Below are positions 9,978-19,239 of a stretch of 64,000 bases of DNA, piece after piece (the first letter of the stretch is position 1; every line of letters starts with the position of its first letter). The position numbers and the translations under genes were made by a program. Source of the stretch: Mesorhizobium sp. J428 (GTDB lineage Bacteria; Pseudomonadota; Alphaproteobacteria; Rhizobiales; Rhizobiaceae); NCBI RefSeq assembly GCF_024699925.1, contig NZ_JAJOMX010000001.1, positions 310,001 through 374,000 of the forward strand, read 5' to 3'. A model generated the notes under the pieces. The model searched no databases. It was not told the DNA's origin and worked only from the letters and a program-made list of their open reading frames with translations.

Positions 9978-12965
9978 ATGGCCAAATCCTCCGACCGCAA
10001 CGCCATGCGTAAGCGTGGCAGCCAGATGACCGACTTCCACGATGCATCCGAGCCGCTGGAGCCGCGCGGCTTCGCCGAGGCGCCACAGGCGGAGTTCGAA
10101 GGCGCACCTCTTTCCGGCAGCGTCGCGGACTGGGTGCGCGACCTGGAGAAGGCCGCCGAGGCCGAGGGGCGCAGGTCGGAGACCCGCGCCATCCGCTCGG
10201 CCGCCGGCACACACCGCGTCATGGCCGAACGCGGCGAGGCTGGCGCTCCCGCGAAGCCCGGCAAGAAAATTCCCGAACGGTCGTCTGCGCCGACGCGCTC
10301 CGGCCGCGGCACGTCGATGGGCGGCGCCGCGAGCGCCAAGGATCGCGCGGCCGCCGGACTGAACCCCGTCGCCGGGCTGGACATCAACCTGGAGGATGTT
10401 GGCTCGCTGGCTTCGTCGAGCGTGACCGCCACCGTCAAGGCGCTGGCGGACCTGATCGAGAGCGGCAATCCGCTGCACAAAAACGGCGAATTATGGGTGC
10501 CGCACCGCCCGGCGCGGCCCGAAAAGTCGGAAGGCGGCATCGCGATCCAGATGGAGACCGAATACAAGCCGTCCGGCGACCAGCCGACCGCGATCAAGGA
10601 TCTGGTCGAGGGCGTCGACAATGCCGACCGCACCCAGGTCCTGCTCGGCGTCACCGGCTCCGGCAAGACCTTCACCATGGCCAAGGTGATCGAGGAGACG
10701 CAGCGCCCGGCGCTGATCCTGGCGCCGAACAAGACGCTGGCCGCCCAGCTCTACGGCGAGTTCAAGAAATTCTTCCCGAACAACGCGGTCGAGTATTTCG
10801 TCTCGTACTACGACTACTACCAGCCGGAGGCCTACGTCCCGCGCACGGACACCTATATCGAGAAGGAATCGTCGATCAACGAGCAGATCGACCGCATGCG
10901 CCACTCCGCGACCCGGTCGCTCCTGGAGCGCGACGATGTCATTATCGTCGCCTCGGTGTCGTGCATCTACGGTATCGGCTCGGTCGAGACCTATACGGCG
11001 ATGACCTTCCAGATGACGGTCGGCGACCGGCTGGACCAGCGCCAGCTTCTCGCCGACCTCGTGGCGCAGCATAAGCGTCAGGAGATCAACTTCACCCGCG
11101 GCTCGTTCCGCGTGCGCGGCGACACGATCGAGCTGTTCCCCGCCCACCTTGAGGATCGCGCCTGGCGCATCTCGATGTTCGGCGACGAGATCGACTCCAT
11201 CATGGAGTTCGACCCGCTGACCGGCCAGAAAACCGGCGACCTCAAGTCGGTCAAGATCTACGCCAATTCGCACTACGTCACGCCACGTCCGACGTTGAAT
11301 CAGGCCATCAAGTCGATCAAGGAAGAGCTGCAGCACCGGCTACAGGAGCTTGAAAAGGCTGGGCGATTGCTCGAGGCGCAGCGGCTGGAGCAACGCACGC
11401 GCTACGATCTGGAAATGCTCGAGGCGACCGGCTCCTGTGCCGGTATCGAGAACTATTCGCGCTATCTCACCGGCCGCCGGCCGGGCGATCCGCCGCCCAC
11501 CCTGTTCGAATACATTCCCGACAACGCGATCGTCTTCATCGACGAGAGCCACGTCACGGTGCCGCAGATCGGCGGCATGTATCGCGGCGACTTCCGCCGC
11601 AAGGCGACACTGGCCGAATATGGCTTCCGTCTGCCCTCCTGCATGGACAACCGGCCGCTGCGCTTCGAGGAATGGGATGCCATGCGCCCGACCACGATCG
11701 CCGTCTCGGCGACGCCGGGCAACTGGGAGATGGAAGAGGCCGGCGGTGTATTCGCTGAGCAGGTCATCCGTCCGACCGGCCTGATCGACCCGCCCGTCGA
11801 GGTTCGCCCGGCCAAGAGCCAGGTCGACGACGTGCTGGGCGAGATCCGCGATACGGCGCGGAAGGGTTACCGGACGCTCTGCACCGTGCTCACCAAGCGC
11901 ATGGCCGAGGACCTGACCGAGTACCTGCACGAGCAAGGCATCCGCGTCCGCTACATGCACTCCGACATCGACACGCTGGAGCGCATCGAGATCATCCGTG
12001 ATCTGCGCCTCGGCGCCTTCGACTGCCTCGTCGGTATCAACCTGCTGCGCGAGGGTCTCGACATCCCCGAATGCGGCTTCGTCGCCATTCTGGACGCCGA
12101 CAAGGAAGGTTTCCTGCGTTCGGAAACCTCGCTGATCCAGACCATCGGCCGCGCCGCGCGCAACGTCGACGGCAAGGTCATCCTCTATGCCGACCAAATC
12201 ACCGGCTCGATGGAACGAGCGATGGCGGAAACCGAGCGGCGCCGTGAGAAGCAGCTCGAATACAACGCCGCCCACGGCATCACGCCGGAGAGCGTGAAGT
12301 CGCGCATCGCCGACATCCTCGATTCGGTCTACGAGAAGGACCATGTCCGCGCAGAGCTTCCTTCCGGCGGCAGCGGTGGCGTCAACAACCTCGTCGGCAA
12401 CAATCTCAAGGCGCATCTGGAACATCTCGAAAAGGAGATGCGCGATTCCGCCGCCGACCTCGACTTCGAGCGCGCTGCCCGCCTGCGCGACGAAATCAAG
12501 CGCCTGCGCGAGGCCGAGCTTGCGGTGGCCGACGATCCGCTGGCGCGTGATGTTGCGATTGAAAACACGCAGCAGTCGCGCAAAGACGCCGCACGCGGCA
12601 AGCCGAAGGCAACGACGGCATCGCTCTTCGCCAAGCCAGCCCTCGACGAGATGGGCACGTCCGGCGACCATGCGACGCCGGCCGGCGCTATCGACCGCTC
12701 GCTGTTCAGGAAGCAGACCGCCAGCGAGGCACACGGCTCCGACTACGGGACTCCGAACGACGGTCGCGGCCTGTTCCGCAAGAACACGCTGGACGAAATG
12801 ACGGTGCGGCGCACCGAGAAGCCGGTCGAAGGCGCAAAGCCGGTAAAGCCGGACGACGTCAAGCCGGTGGTGCGCGGCAAGGTGGGAGTGGGTTCCTACG
12901 AAGACCCCGCCGACGAAAAGCGTCAGAAGCGCCGCCCAGGCAAGACCGGACGTCCGGGGCAGTAA
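9978..12965 (+). CDS. uvrB: Excinuclease ABC subunit B (UvrB) with long N- and C-terminal extensions
   Basis: DNA-damage-loading helicase of nucleotide excision repair, working with UvrA and UvrC. The core runs from about residue 190: [10 protein letters not shown], Walker A GVTGSGKT (224-231), the damage-probing beta-hairpin [16 protein letters not shown] helicase motif II, and a UVR domain near residues 810-850 ([16 protein letters not shown]). The 995 residues exceed the usual 670: about 190 extra N-terminal residues rich in Ala, Arg and Gly, and about 130 at the C-terminus. The N-terminal part contains ordered-looking stretches ([20 protein letters not shown]), so the ATG at 9978 is kept although its Shine-Dalgarno is weak. 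No GAAC-N7-GAAC LexA box was found upstream. Confidence 0.95.
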   Translation: MAKSSDRNAMRKRGSQMTDFHDASEPLEPRGFAEAPQAEFEGAPLSGSVADWVRDLEKAAEAEGRRSETRAIRSAAGTHRVMAERGEAGAPAKPGKKIPERSSAPTRSGRGTSMGGAASAKDRAAAGLNPVAGLDINLEDVGSLASSSVTATVKALADLIESGNPLHKNGELWVPHRPARPEKSEGGIAIQMETEYKPSGDQPTAIKDLVEGVDNADRTQVLLGVTGSGKTFTMAKVIEETQRPALILAPNKTLAAQLYGEFKKFFPNNAVEYFVSYYDYYQPEAYVPRTDTYIEKESSINEQIDRMRHSATRSLLERDDVIIVASVSCIYGIGSVETYTAMTFQMTVGDRLDQRQLLADLVAQHKRQEINFTRGSFRVRGDTIELFPAHLEDRAWRISMFGDEIDSIMEFDPLTGQKTGDLKSVKIYANSHYVTPRPTLNQAIKSIKEELQHRLQELEKAGRLLEAQRLEQRTRYDLEMLEATGSCAGIENYSRYLTGRRPGDPPPTLFEYIPDNAIVFIDESHVTVPQIGGMYRGDFRRKATLAEYGFRLPSCMDNRPLRFEEWDAMRPTTIAVSATPGNWEMEEAGGVFAEQVIRPTGLIDPPVEVRPAKSQVDDVLGEIRDTARKGYRTLCTVLTKRMAEDLTEYLHEQGIRVRYMHSDIDTLERIEIIRDLRLGAFDCLVGINLLREGLDIPECGFVAILDADKEGFLRSETSLIQTIGRAARNVDGKVILYADQITGSMERAMAETERRREKQLEYNAAHGITPESVKSRIADILDSVYEKDHVRAELPSGGSGGVNNLVGNNLKAHLEHLEKEMRDSAADLDFERAARLRDEIKRLREAELAVADDPLARDVAIENTQQSRKDAARGKPKATTASLFAKPALDEMGTSGDHATPAGAIDRSLFRKQTASEAHGSDYGTPNDGRGLFRKNTLDEMTVRRTEKPVEGAKPVKPDDVKPVVRGKVGVGSYEDPADEKRQKRRPGKTGRPGQ

Positions 12966-12971
12966 GACGTC

Positions 12972-13571
12972 GTGGCGCCCGTCAAAGTCGACCCCGCCAA
13001 CGTCCGTGAGTTCTCAAGCGCCGACGCCTTTTACGCGTGGCTCGGCGAGAACCATGATTGCGCCGACGAGATCTGGATCCGCATCTTCAAGGTCGTGTCG
13101 GGTGTCCCGTCGATCACGCCGAAGCAGGCGATCGATGTCTGCCTGTGCTGGGGGTGGATCGACGCCATCAAGAAGAGCCTCGACGAGAAGAGCTTTCTCC
13201 AGCGCTACACGCCGCGTGGCCGCAAGAGCGTCTGGAGCAGGATCAATGTCGACAATGTCGGCCGCCTGGTCGAGGAAGGCCGAATGACCGAGCATGGCCT
13301 CAGACACGTCGAGGCAGCTAAGGCCGACGGTCGCTGGGACCGCGCCTATGGTGGCTCGAAAGACATGACCATCCCGCCCGACCTCCAGGCGGCCATCGAT
13401 GCCGAACCGGACGCCAAGGCGATGCTCCCGAGGCTTTCGGCACAGAACCGCTTCGCCCTCGCCTTCCGCCTGCACAACCTCAAGACCGAGGCCGCGCGGC
13501 AGAGGCGCATCGCTGCCTTCGTCGAGATGCTCAAGCGCGGCGAGACGATCTATCCTCAGGGCAAGACATGA
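12972..13571 (+). CDS. YdeI/OmpD-associated family protein
   Basis: A 199-residue cytoplasmic protein of the YdeI/OmpD-associated family. The N-terminal domain has EIWIRIFKV followed by the hallmark CLCWGWIDAIKKSLDEKSFLQRY segment region at about residues 55-78, and the TPRGRKSVWSRIN block. The C-terminal half carries the family helix ending FVEMLKRGETIYP. The start is a GTG six bases after the uvrB stop. Its stop overlaps the next gene's start (ATGA), so the two are translationally coupled. The biochemical role of the family is not settled. Confidence 0.85.
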   Translation: MAPVKVDPANVREFSSADAFYAWLGENHDCADEIWIRIFKVVSGVPSITPKQAIDVCLCWGWIDAIKKSLDEKSFLQRYTPRGRKSVWSRINVDNVGRLVEEGRMTEHGLRHVEAAKADGRWDRAYGGSKDMTIPPDLQAAIDAEPDAKAMLPRLSAQNRFALAFRLHNLKTEAARQRRIAAFVEMLKRGETIYPQGKT

Positions 13572-14176
13572 CACGAAGAGTGCGTCGCTCTTTCCTCGGG
13601 GCAGCCGTTGCCACGACGCTGGCGGCCTCCCTTTCGGCCCATGCCGCCGACTGGCAGGCGACCGAGGTCGTCAAGACCTATGCCATCTCCGGCACGACAG
13701 GCCCGGAGCTCTATACGTCGATCGGTGAGAAGGGACCGACGATCGGCCCGACGCGGACGATCGCGGTCACGAACTACGACCTCAAATGGCGCCGCAACTA
13801 CGTGCCGGAGGGCACGTCATGCCGTCTCGTATCGGCCAAGCCGTTCCTGACGATCACCTACACGCTGCCGAAGCCGTCTTCACAGCTGCCCGCATCGGCC
13901 GAGAGGGTCTGGAAAAGCTTCATCGACGGCATCCGGGCACATGAGAAGGTGCATGGCGACTACATCCGTCAGATGACCCAGGACATCCTCGACACCACCG
14001 TCGGCATGGTGGTCGAGAACGATCCCGGCTGCCGTGAGATCAAGGAACGGGTGAAGAAGCCGATCCTCGACGCCGGCCTCGCCTACAAGGCGAAGAACAG
14101 CGCCTTCGAAAGGGCCGAGATGGCGAAGGACGGCAACGTCCACCGACTCATCCTGGCGCTGGTCAACGGCGGGTGA
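13568..14176 (+). CDS. Exported DUF922-type protein with HExxH motif (putative zinc protease)
   Basis: A 202-residue protein with a signal peptide (residues 1-27, cleavage after AHA) and hence probably periplasmic. The diagnostic stretch is IRAHEKVHGD with His125, Glu126 and His129 forming an HExxH zinc-protease motif, within the DUF922 pattern (TYAISGTTGPELYTSIGEKGP at the start of the mature chain). Two further cysteines may form a disulfide. It overlaps the YdeI-like gene by four bases and is followed 38 bases later by another exported protein gene. The natural substrate is unknown. Confidence 0.82.
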   Translation: MTRRVRRSFLGAAVATTLAASLSAHAADWQATEVVKTYAISGTTGPELYTSIGEKGPTIGPTRTIAVTNYDLKWRRNYVPEGTSCRLVSAKPFLTITYTLPKPSSQLPASAERVWKSFIDGIRAHEKVHGDYIRQMTQDILDTTVGMVVENDPGCREIKERVKKPILDAGLAYKAKNSAFERAEMAKDGNVHRLILALVNGG

Positions 14177-14214
14177 ACGCGATACGAATCCCTGTCCTTG
14201 CGGGGGGAACGACC

Positions 14215-14556
14215 ATGAAAACGCTGACGACGTGGACGGCCGCTGCCGTCCTTCTTGCCTGTTCAGCCGGGGCCGATGAGCCGCCCAAACCCGATTTCGG
14301 TCGCGACTGCGGCCACTACTACCGGCAGGGGCTCGATGCCGACGTCTCGCCGGACAAGGCAGACCCCTATTGTTCTTGTCTCGCCGGCGAATTCGCCAAG
14401 GCAGGGCTCGGCGAGGATGCGCTCGCCTTCTTCGGCAGGACCTATTCCGAAGACCTGACCACCTTCATCCACGAATATCCGAAGGGCGATGCCTGGATGG
14501 AGCAAAGCTTCAAGGCCGAGCCGATCTGCAAGGCCGAGATCGGCGTGGCGAAGTGA
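14215..14556 (+). CDS. Small exported protein of unknown function
   Basis: A 113-residue protein with a signal peptide (MKTLTTWTAAAVLLACSAGA) and four Cys in the mature part (DCGHYY, YCSC, PICKAE). The ATG at 14215 is preferred over 14173 because GGGGGGAA precedes it and the signal peptide begins there. The LLACSAG segment could alternatively be a lipobox, making it a lipoprotein. It follows the HExxH protein on the same strand and may be co-transcribed. I do not recognise a family. Confidence 0.72.
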   Translation: MKTLTTWTAAAVLLACSAGADEPPKPDFGRDCGHYYRQGLDADVSPDKADPYCSCLAGEFAKAGLGEDALAFFGRTYSEDLTTFIHEYPKGDAWMEQSFKAEPICKAEIGVAK

Positions 14557-14599
14557 GCGCGGTATTGTCACCCGTCGCCCGGTTCAAGATTCGTCTCAC

Positions 14600-15286
14600 A
14601 TGATTCCCTGGGTGCATCTGGCCAGCGCCGCCGTGCCCGACGGCGTCGGCGAACTGCGGCTGAAGCGTCGGGGCGCCGAGTTCTCGATCATGTCGGGAAC
14701 GATCGAGTTGATGAACTCGCGGCTCTCCGGCTCCGAAGAGGCGCTCGCCACGCTCGTGGCACAGCGTCTCGCCGGGCGAAAGGCGCCGTCCGTGCTGATC
14801 GGCGGCCTCGGCATGGGCTACACCTTGCGGGCGGCCCTGGCCGCCTTCGGACCGGACGCGCGCATCACGGTCGCCGAACTCGTGCCAGAAGTGGTCGATT
14901 GGGCACGCGGGCCGATGGCGGAGCTGTCTGCCGGGTGTCTGGACGACCCGCGGGTGACGGTAGAGATCGCCGACGTCGCCGCCTTGATCCGACCGGAAAC
15001 CGACCGCGGTCAGGCGCCGCGGTGGGACGCCGTTCTGCTCGACGTGGACAACGGCCCGGAAGGGCTGACCCGTCGCGTCAACGACAGGCTCTATGACCAC
15101 GCGGGGCTCGCCGCCGCGCGCGCAGCGCTGACGCCGGGCGGCGTGCTGGCCGTGTGGTCGCAAGGGCCGGACCGCGCGTTTTCGAAGCGCCTGCGCGATG
15201 CCGGATTCGCCGTCGAGGAGGTTATGGTGCGCGCACATCGCGGAAGGAAGGGCGCGCGCCATGTTGTCTGGCTGGCGACGAGATAA
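14600..15286 (+). CDS. Spermidine synthase-like class I SAM-dependent methyltransferase
   Basis: A 228-residue cytoplasmic protein with a Rossmann-type core: VLIGGLGMGYTLRAAL (motif I, about residues 70-85), ITVAELVPEVVDWA with the acidic residue that would bind the SAM ribose, and DAVLLDVDNGPEG. This matches the polyamine-synthase-like methyltransferase branch, but the aminopropyltransferase active-site segments are absent, so polyamine synthesis is unlikely. The start is the ATG preceding IPWVHLASA; there is no strong ribosome binding site and coupling to the gene 43 bases upstream is likely. Substrate unknown. Confidence 0.75.
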   Translation: MIPWVHLASAAVPDGVGELRLKRRGAEFSIMSGTIELMNSRLSGSEEALATLVAQRLAGRKAPSVLIGGLGMGYTLRAALAAFGPDARITVAELVPEVVDWARGPMAELSAGCLDDPRVTVEIADVAALIRPETDRGQAPRWDAVLLDVDNGPEGLTRRVNDRLYDHAGLAAARAALTPGGVLAVWSQGPDRAFSKRLRDAGFAVEEVMVRAHRGRKGARHVVWLATR

Positions 15287-15323
15287 CTCGCCGAATCGTG
15301 CGTTAGCGGCTACCGTTACGTCG

Positions 15324-16517
15324 ATGACCGCGCATCCGAACCTTTCTTCCGGGATCACGGAATCTCTGGCGGCGTTTTCGGGATTCGGGCGCCCGACGGA
15401 AATCGTCGCACGCGACGGTCTCACCTACTTCGTCAACGAGTTCTGGACCGCGCGCCAGCGCCAGTCATCCAGCCTGCACGAGATCTCCTACCGCGCGTGC
15501 TTCAAGGCGGAACTGCCGCGCTTTTTCATCGAACGGCTTACCGAGCCCGGCGACCTCGTCTACGACCCGTTCATGGGACGCGGCACGACGCCGCTGGAGG
15601 CCGCCCTGCTCGGGCGGCGCGCCGCGGGCAACGACGTGAACCCGCTGTCGGCGATGCTGGTCGGCCCGCGCCTTTCGCCGCCGGCGCTTGAGGAGGTCGG
15701 GGAAGCCCTCGCCACTATCGACCTCGACGTCGAAGCGGAGTCCGATCCAGACCTGCTCGCGTTCTACCATCCCGACACGCTGCGCCAGCTTGCGGCGCTG
15801 CGTGCCTGGCTGCTCGCGCGGGCCGACCGGCTGACGCGGGCCGAGAAGTGGATCCGCATGGTGGCGATCAACCGGCTCACCGGTCACTCCTCCGGCTTCT
15901 TCTCCGTCTACACCCTGCCGCCAAACCAGGCCGTGTCGGTCGCCTCACAGCGCAGGATCAACACGAAGCGGGGCCAGACGCCTCCCCGGCGCGACATCGC
16001 CGCCATCATCCTGCGCAAATCCGCGAGCCTGCTTGCCGGTCCCCTCCCCCCACCGGCCGAGCCACCGCTCCTGATGACCGGCCGCGCCTCGCACACGCCG
16101 GCCCTTGCCGATGCGTCCGTAGCGCTCGCCATCACCTCGCCGCCCTTCCTCGACGTGGTCGACTATGCCGGCGACAACTGGCTGCGCTGCTGGTTTGCGG
16201 GTATCGACCCGAAGACCGTCGCCATCGACCACCACAGGACGGTGGCGGAATGGACCGCCTTCGTGCGCGCGGCTCTGTCGGAACTGGCCCGCGTCGTGCG
16301 CCCCGGAGGGCATGTCGCCTTCGAGGTCGGGGAGGTGCGAGGAGGCAGGATCCTGCTCGAACGGCATGTGGCGGAGGCAGCCGAAGGCCTGCCGCTGGAC
16401 TTCATCGGCGTCATCGTCAACGATCAGGCGTTCACCAAGACCGCGAACTGCTGGGGCGTCGGCAACAATAGCCGTGGTACCAACACAAACCGCATCTGCC
16501 TGTTCCGCCGACGGTAG
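15324..16517 (+). CDS. Solitary DNA methyltransferase (N4-cytosine/N6-adenine type)
   Basis: A 397-residue amino-methyltransferase. The SAM-binding motif DPFMGRGTT is at residues 81-89, followed by the NDVNPLS acidic loop; the catalytic motif TSPPF is at residues 271-275, followed by DVVDYAGDNWLRCWF. The SAM motif precedes the catalytic motif. A conserved NRLTGHSSGFFSVYTLPPNQAVS block lies between them (shown here in outline: HSSGFFSVYTLPPNQ at about 190-205). No restriction endonuclease gene is adjacent, so it would be an orphan modification enzyme. The start at 15324 lacks a good Shine-Dalgarno; an in-frame upstream ATG at 15261 would overlap the previous gene. Confidence 0.85.
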   Translation: MTAHPNLSSGITESLAAFSGFGRPTEIVARDGLTYFVNEFWTARQRQSSSLHEISYRACFKAELPRFFIERLTEPGDLVYDPFMGRGTTPLEAALLGRRAAGNDVNPLSAMLVGPRLSPPALEEVGEALATIDLDVEAESDPDLLAFYHPDTLRQLAALRAWLLARADRLTRAEKWIRMVAINRLTGHSSGFFSVYTLPPNQAVSVASQRRINTKRGQTPPRRDIAAIILRKSASLLAGPLPPPAEPPLLMTGRASHTPALADASVALAITSPPFLDVVDYAGDNWLRCWFAGIDPKTVAIDHHRTVAEWTAFVRAALSELARVVRPGGHVAFEVGEVRGGRILLERHVAEAAEGLPLDFIGVIVNDQAFTKTANCWGVGNNSRGTNTNRICLFRRR

Positions 16518-16734
16518 AACTTTGAGGCTTCAATACTGAGTCGATGCCTTGCCGGTCCGCGACATCTTGTCAATCAGCCAGCCTTCTGCCATAGCTTGTG
16601 ATGTTCGGGCACTGACTGACCCGGAGACTGGATGAGTTTTGGACCGCCTTTCCCCGACATCGTGACGATCCGACGCCGCGACCCTGTGCAAACCGCGCAG
16701 ACGCTTATGACCCACGGGAAAAGGAGATTCCCCA

Positions 16735-16947
16735 TTGTCGCAGACCGGTGCCGTTAAATTCTTCAACGCAACCAAGGGCTTCGGCTTCATCACGCCGGAT
16801 GGCGGCGCGAAGGACGTCTTCGTGCACATCTCGGCCATCGAGAAGTCGGGCATGCGCACGCTCGTCGACGGGCAGAAAGTTTCTTTCGACGTCGAGCCGG
16901 ACCGCATGGGCAAGGGCCCGAAGGCGGTCAACCTCCGTCCGGCCTGA
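16735..16947 (+). CDS. Cold-shock domain protein (CspA family), TTG start
   Basis: A 70-residue single cold-shock domain that binds single-stranded nucleic acid as an RNA chaperone. RNP1 KGFGFI and RNP2 VFVHIS are both intact. Translation must start at the TTG at 16735: AAGGAG sits seven bases upstream, the sequence Ser-Gln-Thr-Gly-Ala-Val-Lys-Phe-Phe follows, and no ATG is available. A strong intrinsic terminator follows 34 bases after the stop. A second, similar gene lies 0.9 kb downstream. Confidence 0.93.
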   Translation: MSQTGAVKFFNATKGFGFITPDGGAKDVFVHISAIEKSGMRTLVDGQKVSFDVEPDRMGKGPKAVNLRPA

Positions 16948-16981
16948 TCCGCTTCCGTCGGATCGATTTCGGGACACGATA

Positions 16982-17010
16982 GCGCGGCGCCTCAGGCGCC
17001 GCGCTTTTTT
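16982..17010 (+). terminator. Rho-independent terminator of the first cold-shock gene
   Basis: A perfect 10-bp stem (GCGCGGCGCC with its complement) closing a TCA loop is followed directly by six T residues. Confidence 0.88.
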
Positions 17011-17113
17011 GTTTCCAGGTCTTAACCGACGCCATGCTTCGGACTTTGCTGACGATTGCTTTCATGCGATGTTTTCCGCCTCGGCATGGGCCCGAAGGCT
17101 GGAGGAACAAGAC

Positions 17114-17551
17114 ATGCGTTTCGTGAAGATCGCCGCCGCACTCGCGTTGTCGATAGCGTCGGCCGCACCGCTGACGGCGAGCGCCGCACAGCCGGGCCAG
17201 TCTCCTGCCCTGTCCGAAGGGTTGATCGTCAACGTCTCGGGCTGCCACCGCGATGTCGAGCGGCATTACGTTCCGGAATTCGGCCGCCGCGCCTGGCACT
17301 ATCACCGCGGCCGCAGTTGCCGCCCTGTTCGCGTCGACGGCCCCGGCGGCGGGCCCGGCTTTATCCCCGGACCTCCCCGCCCGCCGGTCGACTGCCATCG
17401 CGACGCCCGCCGTCACTATCTGCCCGAATATGGCGGTTCTGTCGTCCACCGGCACGTCGGAGACAGTTGCCGACCGCGTATCCTTCGGCGCGCCGAAAGC
17501 TTCCGTCCCGGCGCCTGCGTAAGCATCGGCCCGGTCACCTTCTGCGACTGA
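17114..17551 (+). CDS. Exported protein with two His/Cys repeat units
   Basis: A 145-residue protein with a signal peptide (residues 1-25, cleavage near ASA) and a GGAGGAA ribosome binding site. The mature protein holds two copies of a 30-residue unit spaced exactly 50 residues apart (44-73 and 94-123): C-H-R-D, then H-Y-[VL]-P-E-[FY]-G, then H-x-H, then S-C-R-P. The Cys and His positions are the same in both copies (Cys44/94, His45/95, His51/101, His62/112, His64/114, Cys69/119). A Gly/Pro linker joins them. The arrangement suggests a disulfide or metal site, which is inference. No family recognised. Confidence 0.75.
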   Translation: MRFVKIAAALALSIASAAPLTASAAQPGQSPALSEGLIVNVSGCHRDVERHYVPEFGRRAWHYHRGRSCRPVRVDGPGGGPGFIPGPPRPPVDCHRDARRHYLPEYGGSVVHRHVGDSCRPRILRRAESFRPGACVSIGPVTFCD

Positions 17552-17566
17552 CGCCATCTGCCTCCC

Positions 17567-17590
17567 CCCGGCCTCCAGTCGGAGGCTGGG
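17567..17590 (+). terminator. Hairpin after the repeat protein (weak terminator candidate)
   Basis: GCCTCC and GGAGGC pair across an AGTC loop, extended by C-G pairs and one G-T wobble. No T-run follows, so termination is doubtful. Confidence 0.3.
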
Positions 17591-17841
17591 CCACCACGAA
17601 AGTTTCGCTTGCTCCAGCGGCGATTTTGTTGACTATTCGGGCTTCGGGTAATTGCCGGCCCGGAGAGTGTGTCTGCTTGCCTGCGTTCAGCGTGCGCTTT
17701 TCGCAGGCGGATCGCCGAAAGAGTGAGCCGTGGGGACGGCTCCGCTGCGATCGTGCGAATTGCATCTCCTCCAGTAACCAACCGAACGCGCCGGGGTTAA
17801 GGAAAGGCGCGGCATGTCAGTGACTGAAAAGGGAGCATGCA

Positions 17842-18057
17842 ATGGGCCAAATGCAAGGCACCGTCAAATTCTTCAACCATGCCAAGGGTTTCGGGTTCAT
17901 CACGCCCGATGGCGGCGCCAAGGACATCTTCGTGCACATCTCCGCCGTGCAGGCGTCCGGCCTGACCGGCCTGCAGGATGGTCAGAAGGTTTCCTTCGAC
18001 ACGGAGCCGGACAAGCGCGGCAAGGGGCCGAAGGCGGTCAACCTGACCGTCGGCTGA
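17842..18057 (+). CDS. Cold-shock domain protein (CspA family), second copy
   Basis: A 71-residue single cold-shock domain closely similar to the gene at 16.7 kb. RNP1 KGFGFI and RNP2 IFVHIS are intact, and it begins [20 protein letters not shown] precedes the ATG. The 290-base upstream gap (17552-17841) holds no other gene and could include a long 5' leader, as is common for cold-shock mRNAs, but I cannot demonstrate one. Predicted role: RNA chaperone. Confidence 0.93.
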   Translation: MGQMQGTVKFFNHAKGFGFITPDGGAKDIFVHISAVQASGLTGLQDGQKVSFDTEPDKRGKGPKAVNLTVG

Positions 18058-18173
18058 CACCCCGCGCGGGCGGGGCGAACGCGGCCTGAACCGGTCATTC
18101 AGCCACGGTTCAGGCGGAACGGGCGAGATTTGCGGCGCGTACGGCCATGACGGTCGTATGCGCGGAGGCTGAT

Positions 18174-18470
18174 ATGTTGTCGATTTCCCGCGTTCTTCTG
18201 GCCGTTGCCGCCATTGCCGGCTCAGGCGCATCGGTCTGTCACGCCGCCGGCAACGGCGCGATCGAAAGGCCTGCCCCACAGCTTGCCGACCTACCGGGCA
18301 AGCCGGTTGAGTTGCGCCCGAACTTCAATCTCGCCGCGACGCTGAACGCCATCATCGCCGCCCAGATCGCGGCGCAGAACGGCGCACAGATGGATGGCGA
18401 CAACCCTTATCGCCAGCCGCGCCCGCGGCCGGATCGCGAGCAACTCGTGGGAATGGCGAAGGGCGGATAG
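18174..18470 (+). CDS. Small exported protein of unknown function
   Basis: A 98-residue protein with a signal peptide (MLSISRVLLAVAAIAGSGAS, cleavage near CHAAG). The ATG at 18174 is selected because GCGGAGG precedes it and the signal peptide starts there. The mature chain has an Ala-rich segment (LNAIIAAQIAAQNGAQ) and a Pro/Arg-rich tail. It converges with the glyoxalase-like gene, whose stop is six bases away. No family recognised. Confidence 0.65.
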   Translation: MLSISRVLLAVAAIAGSGASVCHAAGNGAIERPAPQLADLPGKPVELRPNFNLAATLNAIIAAQIAAQNGAQMDGDNPYRQPRPRPDREQLVGMAKGG

Positions 18471-18476
18471 CCCCTC

Positions 18477-19115
18477 TCAGGCCAGAAACGGATTTGAGCG
18501 CCGTTCGTCGCCGAAGCGGCTTCCGGGCCCATGCCCGCAGATGAAGCCGATGTCGTCGCCGAGCGGGAGGAGCTTTTCCTTGATCGAGCGGATCAGCGCG
18601 GCATGGTCCCCGCCCGGCAGGTCGGTCCGCCCGACAGAACCGTTGAACAGCACGTCGCCGACATGCGCGAAGCGGGCCGCGCGGTTGAAATAGACGACAT
18701 GGCCGGGCGCGTGGCCGGGACAGTGGAGCACCTCGAAGACATGTTCGCCGAAGGAGACGGTATCTCCCTCGGCAAGATAACGGTCCGTCGTGCAATTGCG
18801 CACGCCGGTGACACCGAAGCGCATCGCCTGGTTCTCTATATTGGCGAGCAGCGGCGCGTCGGCGATGTGCGGACCGACGATCTCCACACCCAGCCGCTCC
18901 TTCAGCTCCATGGCGCCGCCGGCGTGGTCGAGATGGCCGTGGGTGATCCAGATCTGCCCGATCTTGAAGCCGTTGTCCTCGATCGCCTTGACGAGCACGT
19001 CCACGTCGCCGCCCGGATCGACGATCACGCCGGCCTTCGTGTCGTCGTCGAACAGGATCGTGCAATTCTGCTGGAACGGCGTGACCTGGATAATTCCGGC
19101 ATTCAATCGACCCAT
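18477..19115 (-). CDS. MBL-fold hydrolase of the glyoxalase II-like (YcbL) group
   Basis: A 212-residue cytoplasmic metallohydrolase. The zinc motif T-H-G-H-L-D-H-A-G-G has His59, His61, Asp63 and His64; further ligands are in HCPGHAPGH and GDVLFNGSVGRTDLPGG, a segment typical of YcbL-type type II glyoxalases rather than lactamases. The C-terminal CGHGPGSRFGDERRSNPF is also typical. Likely hydrolyses thioesters such as S-lactoylglutathione. The ATG at 19115 has AGGAAAGG upstream; the longer ORF start at 19184 lacks homology. Confidence 0.88.
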   Translation of the reverse strand: MGRLNAGIIQVTPFQQNCTILFDDDTKAGVIVDPGGDVDVLVKAIEDNGFKIGQIWITHGHLDHAGGAMELKERLGVEIVGPHIADAPLLANIENQAMRFGVTGVRNCTTDRYLAEGDTVSFGEHVFEVLHCPGHAPGHVVYFNRAARFAHVGDVLFNGSVGRTDLPGGDHAALIRSIKEKLLPLGDDIGFICGHGPGSRFGDERRSNPFLA

Positions 19116-19182
19116 CGTCGGCCTTTCCTGCTGTCGTGGAAGCTGCGCAGGGATTAGCGGCAGGGCGGCAAGGCGTCCACCC

Positions 19183-19213
19183 AAAAGAAACGGGCGGCGC
19201 TTCGGCCGCCCGT
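19183..19213 (-). terminator. Rho-independent terminator (minus strand)
   Basis: Read on the minus strand, an 8-9 bp stem (ACGGGCGGC with its complement) is followed by TTTCTTTT. It lies 27 bases after the stop of the glycine-rich protein gene. Confidence 0.7.
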
Positions 19214-19239
19214 CGGAAGCAGGGCGAGGGCCGTCCCGC

